Shown here piece after piece: positions 32,537-41,923 of a stretch of 53,764 bases of DNA. Position numbers and translations under genes: made by a program. How positions within the stretch are numbered: the stretch's first letter is position 1; every line of letters begins with the position of its first letter. Under the pieces are notes generated by a model. That model made no database searches. It saw only the letters and a list, made by a program, of their open reading frames with translations, and was not told where the DNA came from. The stretch comes from Streptomyces longispororuber (GTDB lineage: Bacteria > Actinomycetota > Actinomycetes > Streptomycetales > Streptomycetaceae), in contig NZ_JAMOLN010000046.1 of assembly GCF_024448165.1 (NCBI RefSeq), forward strand, positions 1 to 53,764, read 5' to 3'.

Positions 32537-34228
32537 GTGCCGCAGGTGCCGCATGTGCTCGACGTCGTCGCGGTGCGCGCCTGGTGCTCACTCGCCCTGG
32601 AGGCGCTCGGGCGGGAGCGCGCGGAGATCGACGCGATCAACGTGTATCCCGTGGCCGACGGGGACACCGGCACCAATCTCTATCTGACCGTCGAGTCGGC
32701 GCATCAGGCCGTCGAGGCGGTCTTCGCCGGTCTGGAGGCAGGCCCGGAGCCCGCCGCGCCCGCGCTGCCCGAAGTGATGCGCGCGATGGCGCACGGGGCG
32801 CTCATCGGTGCCCGTGGCAACTCCGGGACGATCCTCGCGCAGCTGCTGCGCGGCATGGCCCAGGTGCTGGCCGACGGGCAGGCGCGTGAGGGAGATCACT
32901 CCGGCGGGGCCGCCCCGGGGGAGCTGCGGCTCGCGCTGCGGCGGGCCTCGGAGTCCGCGCGGGAGGCCGTCGCCCACCCCGTGGAGGGCACGGTGCTGAC
33001 GGTCGCCACGGCGGCCGCGGACTCCGCCTCCGGCGTCGACGGCGACTGCGGTGCCGTCGCCCGTGCCGCCTACGAAGGCGCGTGCGCGGCGCTCGACGCG
33101 ACACCGGGGCAGCTGGCGGTCCTGGGCAGGGCCGGGGTCGTGGACGCGGGCGGACGGGGTCTCGTCGCGGTTCTCGGGGCGCTGAGCGAGGCCGTCTCGG
33201 GGGAGAGGGCGCCGGTACGGAGCCGAGTGGACGGCGGGCACGCGCGCGTGGAGGCCACGCCCGGCGACACCGCACTCGAATGCCCCGAAGAGCACGGCGT
33301 CGCGGGACCCGCCTTCGAGGTCATCTATCTGCTGGAGGCCGACGACCGGGCCGTGGCCCGGCTGCGGACCAGGCTGGACGCCCTCGGTGACTCCCTGGTC
33401 GTCGTCGGCGGGGACGGCCTGTGGAACGTCCACGTGCACGTCGACGACGCCGGTGCGGCCGTGGAGGCGGGTGTCGAGGCGGGCCGCCCCTACCGGATCC
33501 GCATCACCCACTTCGGCCTCGGCGACGTGCACGCGGGCCGCGCCTCGGCACCGCCCCGCGAGCGTGCCCAGCGCGCCGTGGTGGCGGTCGTGCCGGGCGA
33601 CGGGCTCGCCGGTCTCTACGCGGAGGCGGGCGCGACGACCGTGCCCGACCGGCCGGGGGAGCCGCCCGCCAGCGGAGAGCTCGTCGACGCGATCCGCCGT
33701 GCCCACGCGCGTGAGGTGGTACTGCTGCCCAACGACGCCGAGCTGCGGCACACCGCGGCGGCCGCCGCCGAGCAGGCCCGCTCCGAGGGCGTCCGGGTCG
33801 CCCTGATCCCGACCCGCTCCGCGGTCCAGGGCATCGCCGCGCTCGCCGTCCACGAGCCCGACCGGCGCTTCGACGAGGACGTCGTCGCGATGACCTCGGC
33901 CGCGGGCGCGACCCGGTACGCCGAACTGGCCGTCGCCGAGCGGCAGTCCTGGACGATGGCCGGCATCTGTCAGGCCGGTGACGTCCTCGGCCTCATCGAC
34001 GGCGACGTGGCGGTCATCGGCAGCGAGGTGCCGGCCACCGCCCGCACCGTCCTGGACCGGATGCTCGCGGCGGGCGGCGAACTCGTCACGCTCGTCCTCG
34101 GCGAGGACGTCCCCGACGAGGTCGCCGACGGTCTGGAGCAGCACGTCCGCGAGTCCTACCTGGCGGTGGACACCATGGTGTACCGGGGCGGGCGGCAGTC
34201 GGCGCTGATGCTCATCGGCGTCGAGTAG
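32537..34228 (+). CDS. DAK2-domain (YloV-like) dihydroxyacetone-kinase-family protein
   Basis: 563 aa from the GTG at 32537, chosen because AAGGAGG lies 5 nt upstream; an ATG 30 nt earlier is the alternative. N-terminal DAK2 domain: AIDAINVYPVADGDTGTNLYLTVESA (the DGDTG metal/nucleotide motif), GALIGARGNSGTILAQLLRGMA and AGVVDAGGRGLVAVLGAL. The C-terminal part resembles the DegV/FakB-like region of YloV. In Firmicutes the relative FakA is a fatty-acid kinase; whether this one is cannot be told here, as no FakB gene is adjacent. It converges on the TPR gene with a 22-bp gap. Confidence 0.88.
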   Translation: MPQVPHVLDVVAVRAWCSLALEALGRERAEIDAINVYPVADGDTGTNLYLTVESAHQAVEAVFAGLEAGPEPAAPALPEVMRAMAHGALIGARGNSGTILAQLLRGMAQVLADGQAREGDHSGGAAPGELRLALRRASESAREAVAHPVEGTVLTVATAAADSASGVDGDCGAVARAAYEGACAALDATPGQLAVLGRAGVVDAGGRGLVAVLGALSEAVSGERAPVRSRVDGGHARVEATPGDTALECPEEHGVAGPAFEVIYLLEADDRAVARLRTRLDALGDSLVVVGGDGLWNVHVHVDDAGAAVEAGVEAGRPYRIRITHFGLGDVHAGRASAPPRERAQRAVVAVVPGDGLAGLYAEAGATTVPDRPGEPPASGELVDAIRRAHAREVVLLPNDAELRHTAAAAAEQARSEGVRVALIPTRSAVQGIAALAVHEPDRRFDEDVVAMTSAAGATRYAELAVAERQSWTMAGICQAGDVLGLIDGDVAVIGSEVPATARTVLDRMLAAGGELVTLVLGEDVPDEVADGLEQHVRESYLAVDTMVYRGGRQSALMLIGVE

Positions 34229-34250
34229 CCGCCCGCCACGACCACCGGCC

Positions 34251-36968
34251 CTACGCGGGCAGTGCGGCGCGCGCGGTCCGCGCCTCGTCCCGCCGCTCGG
34301 TGTCCCCGGCCTCACCGAACGCGGCCGCGGCCAGCTCCAGTTGGGCCGCCGTGTCCGTGGCGTCGCCGGCCTCGGTACGCCGGTCCAGGAGCTCCGCGAA
34401 CTGCCGGTGGGTGTGTCCCAGCTCGGACAGCAGCTCGGCCCGGTCGGCTCCGGCCGTGGCGAGGGCCTCCTCACAGGCCCGAATCGCCGCGGTCATCAGC
34501 TCCCGCTCGTCCTGCGCCGACGCCGAGTCGAGCCAGGCACGCGCGCGTAGGCAACGCGCCACGGCATGGACGTGCTCCAAGGAGCCCCACAGCTCGCCCG
34601 CGCGCGCGTAGGCGCGATCCGCGTCCTCCGGGCGTCCGGCCCGGTCGAGGGCGTCCGCCGCCAGGTTCGCGAGCATCGCGTGGTCCCGCTGTTCCGGCCA
34701 GTGCTGGGCGATCTCCGCCGCCTTCAGCCATGCCTCGGCGGCCTGGAGGTCCTCGCCGAGCGCGCGGGCGCAGTCGCCGAGCCACCACTGGGCCTGCACG
34801 ATCGCCCCGTCGCCGTGGTCGTCGGAGGTCAGGTCGAGCAGCGCCGACTCCAGGACCTCGGCGGCCTCCGCGGTGCGTTCGGCGCGCAGCAGGTGCCCGC
34901 CCAGCTGGAACCGTGCCCAGGCGCCGAGCCCCGCGTTCCCGCCCGACTCGTCCGCCCAGTGAGCGGCCTCCAGGGCATGGTCGGCCGCAGGGCCGAACTG
35001 CCCTCCGGCCGCCAGGACTTCGGCCAGCTGGAGGTGCAGCTGCGCGGCACCGGCCGGCTCCAGGTATCCGGCCCCGTGCTCCAGGGCCGCCCGCAACGCC
35101 CGCTCGGCGCCCGGCGCGTCCTCCCGGTCACGGGCGAGACCCGCGATCCGGACCTCGCAGTCCACGGCCAGCCAGGGCCGCCCGGCCGCCACATGAGCGG
35201 CCGCCGCCCGCTCGTACAGCGCACCGGCCGCCTCCGGGTCCCCGCGATGCACCGCGATGTCCCCGAGCATCGCCCGGGCCGCCGCTGCCTGCGACGCGAG
35301 CCGCGGGACGTCAGGGAAGGGCTCGGCGAGCGCCAGGAGCCGGCGGGCGCCGTCCTCCGCCTCACCGATCTCCGCGTCGCCGGAGTGCGCCAGCAGCAGG
35401 ATGCGCGCGCGGCACGCCAGCACGGCCGCCGCGGGCCTGGCCGTCGTGGCGTCCACGTCCGGCAGCAGCGCGAGCACCTGCTCGTACGGCTCCCGGATCG
35501 CGGCGAGCGCCTCGTCCACGTGCCCGGTGAGGGCCTGTGCGTACGCGGCACGCGCGCGTGCCGCCCTGGCCTCGTCCGGATCGCCGGCCGCCTCGTACAG
35601 CGCGGCCGCGTGGTCGAACAGTCCCGCGCCGTCGTCGTCCGCGCGCATGGCCTCGTAGTCGGCGATCTCCGCGCGGTCGTGGACGGTGAGTTCGAGGCCC
35701 TCCGCCTGTGCGGCCCGGGCCGCCGCCTCCCAGGCGCGGCCCGCGTCCGGGCCGCCCTCCTCCGCGGAGATCCGCCGCGCCTCGGCCACCAGGGACGCCG
35801 CGTCCGCGGGCCGCTCCACGGGCGCGGGGGAGACCGGCTTCGCGGGGACGGCCGTCCGCACGACCCGGACGCCCAGCGGCAGCCGCTCCAGCACGGGCCG
35901 CTGGTCCATCCGCTCCCGCAGCCGGGCACCCACGTGTGGTGTGCCGTTGCGCTCGTCGAACCGGGCGGCCAGGGCAAGGGCCTCCACGCGCGCGTGCCCG
36001 GCCAGCTCGGCCGCCGTCCACGCGCGACCGGTGGGCCCGGGCACGCCCTGCTCGCCCAGACCGAGCTCGACGAGCCGGTCCATGACCAGCGCCGTGACGC
36101 CGAGGAAGTCCATCAGGCCGTGCGGGTTGCCGCTGTCGCTGAAGTACGCGGGCCGCTCCGCCAGCAGCTCAAGGGCCCGCGCCTCGTTACCGGTCAGGAC
36201 GCAGAACTCCACGTGCGAGGCGAAGGCGCCCCGCATGGACTCCATCTGCCGTACGAGGCGGTACCCGCGCAGATGGTTCGCCCGGGCCTCCTCGGGGCGG
36301 CCCAGGCGCAGCAGGGGCAGCAGCGACGAGGCGAGCGCCGCGTGCGGCTCGTGGGCGCACGTGAACTCGCCCTCCAGGACCGGCCGCCACAGTTCGAGGG
36401 CCCGCTCGTCGTTGCGCAGGTCGGACTGGCGGGCGCCCTGTCCGTTGAGCTCGCAGGCGTGGCAGTCGGCCATGTCGTCACGGTCCGCCGCGAGCCACGC
36501 GTCGTACGCGCGCGTGGCCCGCTCCTCGTCGCCCATGTGGTCGGCGACGTAGAACTCGCTCATACGGACGGCACGTTCGGAGTGACCGGCCACCCGGTAG
36601 CGGTGCTCCATCTCGCCGAGCCACTTCTCCATGGAGGCGAGCGGGATGTGCGGCTGGTTCAGCATGCCGCCGGACATCCACTTGAAGACCCAGTGCAGCG
36701 AGTGCGTCTCGTAGGCGTCGAAGTCCTCCGGGCGCTCGTCCCACATGCGCAGCAGCCGCGCGAAGGGGACGAACATCTTGTCCTTCTCGGAGCTGTAGTT
36801 GTACATCTGCAGCTGGTGGCCGAGGGCCTCGATCACGGCGAGCGGGATGCCGAGCCGCTCGGCCTCGACGAGCAGCTGCTCGGCGCGCGCACCGCGCGCG
36901 GGCCCCTCGGGCCGCGCGGCGTTCTCCGCCATCGCCCGACGCAGGCCGTCGAAGTCCAGGTCGCTCAT
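34251..36968 (-). CDS. Large TPR-repeat protein translationally coupled to the Hsp90-like gene
   Basis: 905 aa, almost entirely helical. No catalytic motif is recognised. Residues 1-330 include distinctive blocks such as QMYNYSSEKDKMFVPFARLLRMWDE, HSLHWVFKWMSGGML and DDMADCHACELNGQGARQ. From about residue 400 on there are repeated A/L/Y/G-spaced helical pairs typical of TPRs (e.g. AAALYEAAGDPDEARAARARAAYAQAL). The ATG overlaps the Hsp90-like stop by 4 bp (ATGA), so the two proteins are made together. By analogy with eukaryotic Hsp90 cochaperones the TPRs might dock a client or the chaperone; this is inference. Convergent with the DAK2 gene. Confidence 0.85.
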   Translation of the reverse strand: MSDLDFDGLRRAMAENAARPEGPARGARAEQLLVEAERLGIPLAVIEALGHQLQMYNYSSEKDKMFVPFARLLRMWDERPEDFDAYETHSLHWVFKWMSGGMLNQPHIPLASMEKWLGEMEHRYRVAGHSERAVRMSEFYVADHMGDEERATRAYDAWLAADRDDMADCHACELNGQGARQSDLRNDERALELWRPVLEGEFTCAHEPHAALASSLLPLLRLGRPEEARANHLRGYRLVRQMESMRGAFASHVEFCVLTGNEARALELLAERPAYFSDSGNPHGLMDFLGVTALVMDRLVELGLGEQGVPGPTGRAWTAAELAGHARVEALALAARFDERNGTPHVGARLRERMDQRPVLERLPLGVRVVRTAVPAKPVSPAPVERPADAASLVAEARRISAEEGGPDAGRAWEAAARAAQAEGLELTVHDRAEIADYEAMRADDDGAGLFDHAAALYEAAGDPDEARAARARAAYAQALTGHVDEALAAIREPYEQVLALLPDVDATTARPAAAVLACRARILLLAHSGDAEIGEAEDGARRLLALAEPFPDVPRLASQAAAARAMLGDIAVHRGDPEAAGALYERAAAAHVAAGRPWLAVDCEVRIAGLARDREDAPGAERALRAALEHGAGYLEPAGAAQLHLQLAEVLAAGGQFGPAADHALEAAHWADESGGNAGLGAWARFQLGGHLLRAERTAEAAEVLESALLDLTSDDHGDGAIVQAQWWLGDCARALGEDLQAAEAWLKAAEIAQHWPEQRDHAMLANLAADALDRAGRPEDADRAYARAGELWGSLEHVHAVARCLRARAWLDSASAQDERELMTAAIRACEEALATAGADRAELLSELGHTHRQFAELLDRRTEAGDATDTAAQLELAAAAFGEAGDTERRDEARTARAALPA

Positions 36969-38803
36969 CGAAGGTCGTCCTTTCCGGTACCGGGATGCGT
37001 GGCCCACTCCAGGAGGCCGATGAACGAACGGTTCAGGAGCGCCGAGTCGGCGGGCCGCAGCGGGCGCTGCGCCATCAGCAGGGCCTGGCCGTACAGGGCC
37101 TCGGCCGCCGTGCCGATCAGCTCGGCGTCGGCCAGCGAACTCACTCGCCGGACCAGCGGGTTGAGGTGGTTGAGCACCAGCCGCGCGCGAGGAGCGCTGC
37201 CGCGCAGCGAGCCCAGGATCCCCGCCCACAGGTCGTCGGCCTGGCCCTCCGCCTCCGCCCGTGCCTGCTCGTGCCGGGCCGCCCGGTCGTCCAGGTGCAG
37301 CGCGGGCACCGTCAGCGGGTGGAAGGCGCGCAGGACGACGTCGCAGCCCAGCGGGTCGAGGCGGGCCCTGGCCGCCGCCAGGAACGCCGACAGGGCCAGC
37401 TCCTCCGCCGGGTCGACGGCGTCCAGGTGCGCGGTCACCGTGTCCGCGTCCAGCTCGGCGACGGCCGTGCCGGGCCGCACCGAGGGCAGCGCCTCGACCA
37501 GATCGGCGTCATACGTGTAACCGCCGTTGACGACACCGATGCCCTGCGCGGAGGCGATCGGCGCGACCTGCCGGAACTCCTCCACCGTCCGCGTGAAGTG
37601 CACCACCGGGTGGCGCTGCGCGAACTCCTCCAGGGAGAGCTGCCCGTCCGTCGTCTCGAACGGCAGCCAGGGAAGCATCGTGCGCAGCATCTCCTTGTCG
37701 TGCCGCGCAAGGGACTTGACCCCCAGGTGGTGCACGGACAGGAAGGCCGCGAGCCGCTCGGGATCGCCGGCCGCGAGCGCCGTCAGCCACTCCCGGACCC
37801 GCTCGCCCAGCGCCTCCCGTACGGCGGCCAGCGTCTCGTCCTCGTAGAGCGACTCGCGCGACGCCGTGGGGCGCAGGCTGTCCGTGTCGATCACGCAGCG
37901 CACGAAGAAGGCCCAGTCGGGCAGGAGCTGCTCGGCCCGCTCGGTGAGCAGCATGCCCTTCAGGTGCACCCGGTGGCCCGCGCGCTGCGCCGGACTGACC
38001 GCCTGCGGCAGCACGTGCGCGACACCCCGGATGCCGGCCACCGGCACGTCCAGCTCGATCGAGTCCAGCGGAGTGAAGCCGAACAGGTCGTGGCAGTGGC
38101 GGGCGAGTGCCACCCGGCGCGCGGCCGGGCTCGGATGCGCGCGGTCCCAGACGGCCGGAAGGTCCGTCACGGCGGCGTCGCCCACCCGCACGTCGTACGG
38201 CAGCAGCGAGCCGAAGTCGCGGGCCAGGGCCAGCACCCGCGGCTCGGCCAGCCAGTCGCCGGCGCCCGCGCGGGCCTCCAGGTGCACGGTCGTGCCCGGT
38301 TCGGGGCGGGCCGAGTCCGGGAGCGTACGGACCGTGTACGAGCCGTCGTCGCGGGCCGTCCACTCGACCGGCGGCGCCTCGGGCGTGCGCGCGCTGCGGC
38401 TGACGACACGGATCCGCTCCGCGACGACGAAGCAGGCGAGCAGGCCGATGCCGAACTGGCCGAGGAAGTCGGCGCGGGCCGACTCCAGGCCGTCGCCGCG
38501 CTTGGAGCTGCGGCCGATCGTCGCGAGGAGGCTGTGCACGTCCGCCTCGGTCAGACCGATGCCGGAGTCCTCGACGCGCAGCGCACCGCCCTCGGCGAAC
38601 AGGCGCACCGTGGCGGGGGATCCGGGCTCCTCGGCGCGGCGCGCGGTGATGGCGTCCACCGCGTTCTGCAGCAGCTCGCGCAGGTAGACCTTGGGGCTGG
38701 AGTACAGGTGGTGGGAGAGCAGATCGACGAGACCGCGCAGGTCGACCTGGAACGTGTGCGGCGCCTGAGCGCGCTGGGCATCGTGAGAAGTCTGGGATTC
38801 CAT
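36965..38803 (-). CDS. Hsp90-family ATPase (HtpG-like)
   Basis: 612 aa, close to HtpG length. GHKL ATPase domain: PKVYLRELLQNAVDAI (N-box Glu43, Asn47, Asp50), EDSGIGLTEADV (79-83), GQFGIGLLACFVVAE (115-130). Middle domain: HRVHLKGMLLTERAEQLLPDWAFFVRCVIDTDSL and SRESLYED at 315-322, holding the conserved catalytic-loop Arg316. The C-terminal third is a dimerisation-like helical region; the end is GKDDLR with no MEEVD-type TPR-binding tail. It differs from ordinary HtpG by being paired with a TPR gene. First gene of the pair, divergent from recG, ATG start. Confidence 0.9.
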   Translation of the reverse strand: MESQTSHDAQRAQAPHTFQVDLRGLVDLLSHHLYSSPKVYLRELLQNAVDAITARRAEEPGSPATVRLFAEGGALRVEDSGIGLTEADVHSLLATIGRSSKRGDGLESARADFLGQFGIGLLACFVVAERIRVVSRSARTPEAPPVEWTARDDGSYTVRTLPDSARPEPGTTVHLEARAGAGDWLAEPRVLALARDFGSLLPYDVRVGDAAVTDLPAVWDRAHPSPAARRVALARHCHDLFGFTPLDSIELDVPVAGIRGVAHVLPQAVSPAQRAGHRVHLKGMLLTERAEQLLPDWAFFVRCVIDTDSLRPTASRESLYEDETLAAVREALGERVREWLTALAAGDPERLAAFLSVHHLGVKSLARHDKEMLRTMLPWLPFETTDGQLSLEEFAQRHPVVHFTRTVEEFRQVAPIASAQGIGVVNGGYTYDADLVEALPSVRPGTAVAELDADTVTAHLDAVDPAEELALSAFLAAARARLDPLGCDVVLRAFHPLTVPALHLDDRAARHEQARAEAEGQADDLWAGILGSLRGSAPRARLVLNHLNPLVRRVSSLADAELIGTAAEALYGQALLMAQRPLRPADSALLNRSFIGLLEWATHPGTGKDDLR

Positions 38804-38996
38804 CGTCGCTGCGCCGGTGGGGGGACTGGCGACGGCGCGGGTCGGGCGGCCCCGCGAGGTGACCGCGAAGAGGGCGGAAGGCGGTCATCCTAGGGCCGGG
38901 AAGCCGCTGCTGACCAGCAGTTTTCAAGGACCTGCACGGGATTGTTCGGACGGAACCGCGAGGGACCGCGCGTGATTGTCAGTGGCGTGGTGTGCA

Positions 38997-41204
38997 ATGG
39001 ATCTCGTGCCCGCGCTCGAAGAACCGCTGAAGAAAGCGCTCGGTCCCGCCACCGCGAAGGTGATGGCCGAGCACCTAGGCCTGCACACCGTCGGGGATCT
39101 CCTGCACCACTATCCGCGCAGATACGCGGAGCGCGGAGAGCTCACCGCCCTTGCCGAGCTGCCGCTCGACGAGCACGTCACGGTCGTCGCCCAGGTCGCG
39201 AGCGCCCGCGTCCTGAGGTTCAACGGCGGCAGTGGCCAGCGCCTCGAAGTCACCATCACCGACGGCAGCGGACAGCTCCAGCTCGTCTTCTTCGGCCGGG
39301 GCATCCACAAGCCGCACAAGGACCTGTTGCCGGGCACGCGCGCGATGTTCGCCGGCAAGGTCGGCGTCTTCAACCGCAAGATGCAACTGGCGCATCCCGC
39401 CTACCAGTTGCTGCGCGCCGACTCCTCGGAGGAGGCCGCCGAGACCGTCGGCTCCTGGGCCGGGGCCCTCCTGCCGATCTACCCGGCCACCGCCAAGCTG
39501 GAGTCCTGGAAGATCGCCAAGGCCGTCGACCTGGTGCTGCCCAGCGCGCAGGACGCCGTCGACCCGCTCCCGGAGTCGCTGCGCGAGGGCCGTGGCCTCG
39601 TCCCGCTCACCGAGGCCCTGCTCAAGATCCACCGGCCGCACACCAAGGCCGACATCGCCGACGCGCGGTCCCGGCTGAAGTGGGACGAGGCGTTCGTCCT
39701 CCAAGTCGCCCTCGCCAGGCGCCGGTTCGCCGACACCCAGCTCACCGCCGTCGCGCGCGTGCCGCAGCCGGACGGACTGCTCACGGCGTTCGACGCGAAG
39801 CTGCCGTTCACCCTCACCGAAGGCCAGCAGAAGGTCTCCAAGGAGATCTTCGACGACCTGGCCACCGAGCACCCGATGCACCGGCTGCTCCAGGGCGAGG
39901 TCGGCTCCGGAAAGACGATGGTCGCGCTGCGCGCCATGCTCACCGTCGTCGACGCGGGCGGCCAGGCCGCGATGCTCGCGCCCACCGAGGTCCTCGCCCA
40001 GCAGCACCACCGCTCGATCACCGAGATGATGGGCGAGCTGGCCGAGGGCGGCATGCTCGGCGGCGCCGAGCACTCCACGAAGGTCGTGCTGCTCACCGGC
40101 TCCATGGGCACGGCCGCCCGCAAGCAGGCCCTGCTCGACATCGTCACCGGCGAGGCCGGCGTCGTCATCGGCACGCACGCGCTGATCGAGGACAAGGTGC
40201 AGTTCCACGACCTGGGCCTGGTCGTGGTGGACGAGCAGCACCGGTTCGGCGTGGAGCAGCGCGACGCCCTGCGCTCCAAGGGCAAGCAGCCCCCGCACCT
40301 CCTGGTCATGACGGCGACGCCGATCCCGCGCACGGTCGCCATGACGGTCTTCGGCGACCTGGAGACCTCGGTCCTCGACCAGCTCCCGGCCGGCCGCTCG
40401 CCGATCGCCAGCCACGTCGTGCCCGCCGCCGACAAGCCGCACTTCCTCGCCCGCGCGTGGGAGCGCGTCAGGGAAGAGGTGGGCAAGGGACACCAGGCGT
40501 ACGTCGTCTGCCCCCGCATCGGGGACGACGAGGACGACAAGCCCAAGAAGGGCGCCAAGAAGAAGTCCGCCGAGGACGAGGCCGAGAAGCGCCCGCCGCT
40601 CGCCGTCCTCGACGTGGCCGACGAGCTGGCGCACGGCCCCCTCCAGGGGCTCAGGGTCGAGGTGCTGCACGGCCGGATGCAGCCCGACGACAAGGACGCC
40701 GTGATGCGCCGCTTCGCCGCCGGCGAGACGGACGTCCTGGTCGCGACGACGGTCATCGAGGTCGGGGTGAACGTGCCGAACGCGACGGCGATGGTGATCA
40801 TGGACGCCGACCGCTTCGGCGTCTCCCAGCTCCACCAGCTGCGCGGCCGCGTCGGCCGCGGCTCGGCGCCGGGCCTGTGTCTGCTGGTCACCGAGATGCC
40901 CGAGGCCAGCCCCGCGCGCGCCCGCCTCGGCGCCGTCGCCGCCACGCTCGACGGCTTCGAGCTGTCCCGGATCGACCTGGAGCAGCGCCGCGAGGGCGAC
41001 GTCCTCGGGCAGGCCCAGTCCGGGGTCCGCTCGTCCCTGCGGATGCTCGCCGTCATCGAGGACGAGGAGATCATCGCCGAGGCGCGCGAGGAGGCGACCA
41101 GGGTCGTCGCGGCCGACCCGGACCTGGCGGGCCTGCCCGGTCTGCGGACGGCCCTTGACGCCCTCCTGGACGAGGAGCGTGAGCAGTACCTGGACAAGGG
41201 CTGA
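38997..41204 (+). CDS. recG: ATP-dependent DNA helicase RecG
   Basis: 735 aa from the ATG at 38997 (DLVPALEEPLKKALGPATAKVMAEHLGLHTVGDLLHHYPRRY). N-terminal wedge/OB domain, helicase motif I GEVGSGKT, motif Ia LAPTEVLAQQH, motif II VVVDEQHRFGVEQR (DEQH), motif III MTATPIPRT, motif V VLVATTVIEVGVNVPNAT and motif VI HQLRGRVGRG. RecG reverses stalled replication forks and branch-migrates Holliday junctions. A Lys/Asp-rich insertion (DEDDKPKKGAKKKSAEDEAEK) in the second helicase domain is seen in Streptomyces homologues. The start has no strong ribosome site. Confidence 0.97.
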   Translation: MDLVPALEEPLKKALGPATAKVMAEHLGLHTVGDLLHHYPRRYAERGELTALAELPLDEHVTVVAQVASARVLRFNGGSGQRLEVTITDGSGQLQLVFFGRGIHKPHKDLLPGTRAMFAGKVGVFNRKMQLAHPAYQLLRADSSEEAAETVGSWAGALLPIYPATAKLESWKIAKAVDLVLPSAQDAVDPLPESLREGRGLVPLTEALLKIHRPHTKADIADARSRLKWDEAFVLQVALARRRFADTQLTAVARVPQPDGLLTAFDAKLPFTLTEGQQKVSKEIFDDLATEHPMHRLLQGEVGSGKTMVALRAMLTVVDAGGQAAMLAPTEVLAQQHHRSITEMMGELAEGGMLGGAEHSTKVVLLTGSMGTAARKQALLDIVTGEAGVVIGTHALIEDKVQFHDLGLVVVDEQHRFGVEQRDALRSKGKQPPHLLVMTATPIPRTVAMTVFGDLETSVLDQLPAGRSPIASHVVPAADKPHFLARAWERVREEVGKGHQAYVVCPRIGDDEDDKPKKGAKKKSAEDEAEKRPPLAVLDVADELAHGPLQGLRVEVLHGRMQPDDKDAVMRRFAAGETDVLVATTVIEVGVNVPNATAMVIMDADRFGVSQLHQLRGRVGRGSAPGLCLLVTEMPEASPARARLGAVAATLDGFELSRIDLEQRREGDVLGQAQSGVRSSLRMLAVIEDEEIIAEAREEATRVVAADPDLAGLPGLRTALDALLDEEREQYLDKG

Positions 41205-41300
41205 GACACTGGGCGGGAAAGATCGGGAGCGATCCGGGAGCGGTCCCGGAGTGATCCGCGACGGATCCCGCTCATGCTGAAGGCACGGTGAAGGACTGAC

Positions 41301-41897
41301 ATGACCCGCGTGATCGCCGGGCGCGCCGGCGGACGCCGCCTGGCCGTACCGCCGGGCAACGGCACCCGCCCCACCTCCGACCGTGCGCGCGAGGGCCTCT
41401 TCTCGACCTGGCAGGCACTGCTCGGCACGCTCGACGGCACCCGCGTCGCCGATCTCTACGCGGGATCGGGGGCCGTCGGCCTGGAGGCCCTCTCGCGCGG
41501 CGCCGCGCACGCCCTGCTCGTCGAGGCCGACGCCCGGGCCGCCCGCACCATCCGGGAGAACATCAAGGCGGTCGCCCTGCCCGGCGCGGAGGCACGTACC
41601 GGAAAAGCGGAACAAGTCATCTCCGGATCGCCCCCTTCCACCCCGTACGACCTGGTCTTCCTCGACCCTCCGTACGCGGTCTCGGACGACGATCTTCGGG
41701 AGATCCTGCTCACACTCCGCACTCAGGGCTGGCTCGCGGACGAAGCGCTCGTCACCGTTGAACGCAGCACCAGAGGCGGCGAATTCCGGTGGCCCGACGG
41801 GTTCGAGGGACTGAGGTCCCGGCGTTACGGCGAGGGCACGTTTTGGTACGGTCGCGCCGCCTTGAACACCACCCTCACGTGCGACGACGCACGATGA
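41301..41897 (+). CDS. rsmD: 16S rRNA (guanine(966)-N(2))-methyltransferase
   Basis: 198 aa. RsmD signature: MTRVIAGRAGGRRLAVPPGNGTRPTSDRAREGLFSTW, VADLYAGSGAVGLEALSRGA (SAM-binding), and LVFLDPPYAV (the NPPY-like catalytic motif, DPPY). It methylates G966 of 16S rRNA. It overlaps the 30-nt longer CoaD reading by ATGA, and sits before coaD as in many actinobacteria. ATG start with GAAGGA-like sequence upstream. Confidence 0.95.
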   Translation: MTRVIAGRAGGRRLAVPPGNGTRPTSDRAREGLFSTWQALLGTLDGTRVADLYAGSGAVGLEALSRGAAHALLVEADARAARTIRENIKAVALPGAEARTGKAEQVISGSPPSTPYDLVFLDPPYAVSDDDLREILLTLRTQGWLADEALVTVERSTRGGEFRWPDGFEGLRSRRYGEGTFWYGRAALNTTLTCDDAR

Positions 41898-41923
41898 CCG
41901 GACCGGAGAGCGAGGGACATCCC

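Noticed and set aside
36965..38803. Calling the Hsp90-like gene htpG
   Set aside because: Family membership is clear, but its coupling to a TPR gene and location differ from standard htpG, so I left the symbol blank.
34566..38893. Long plus-strand frames (984 and 632 codons) opposite the TPR and Hsp90-like genes
   Set aside because: The minus-strand reading has Hsp90 motifs and TPR periodicity; the plus-strand products are low-complexity and overlap each other.
41205..41300. GGGAGCGATCCGGGAGCGGTCCCGG-like repeats between recG and rsmD as a regulatory element
   Set aside because: Imperfect and short; probably a weak hairpin, but not distinct enough to annotate.
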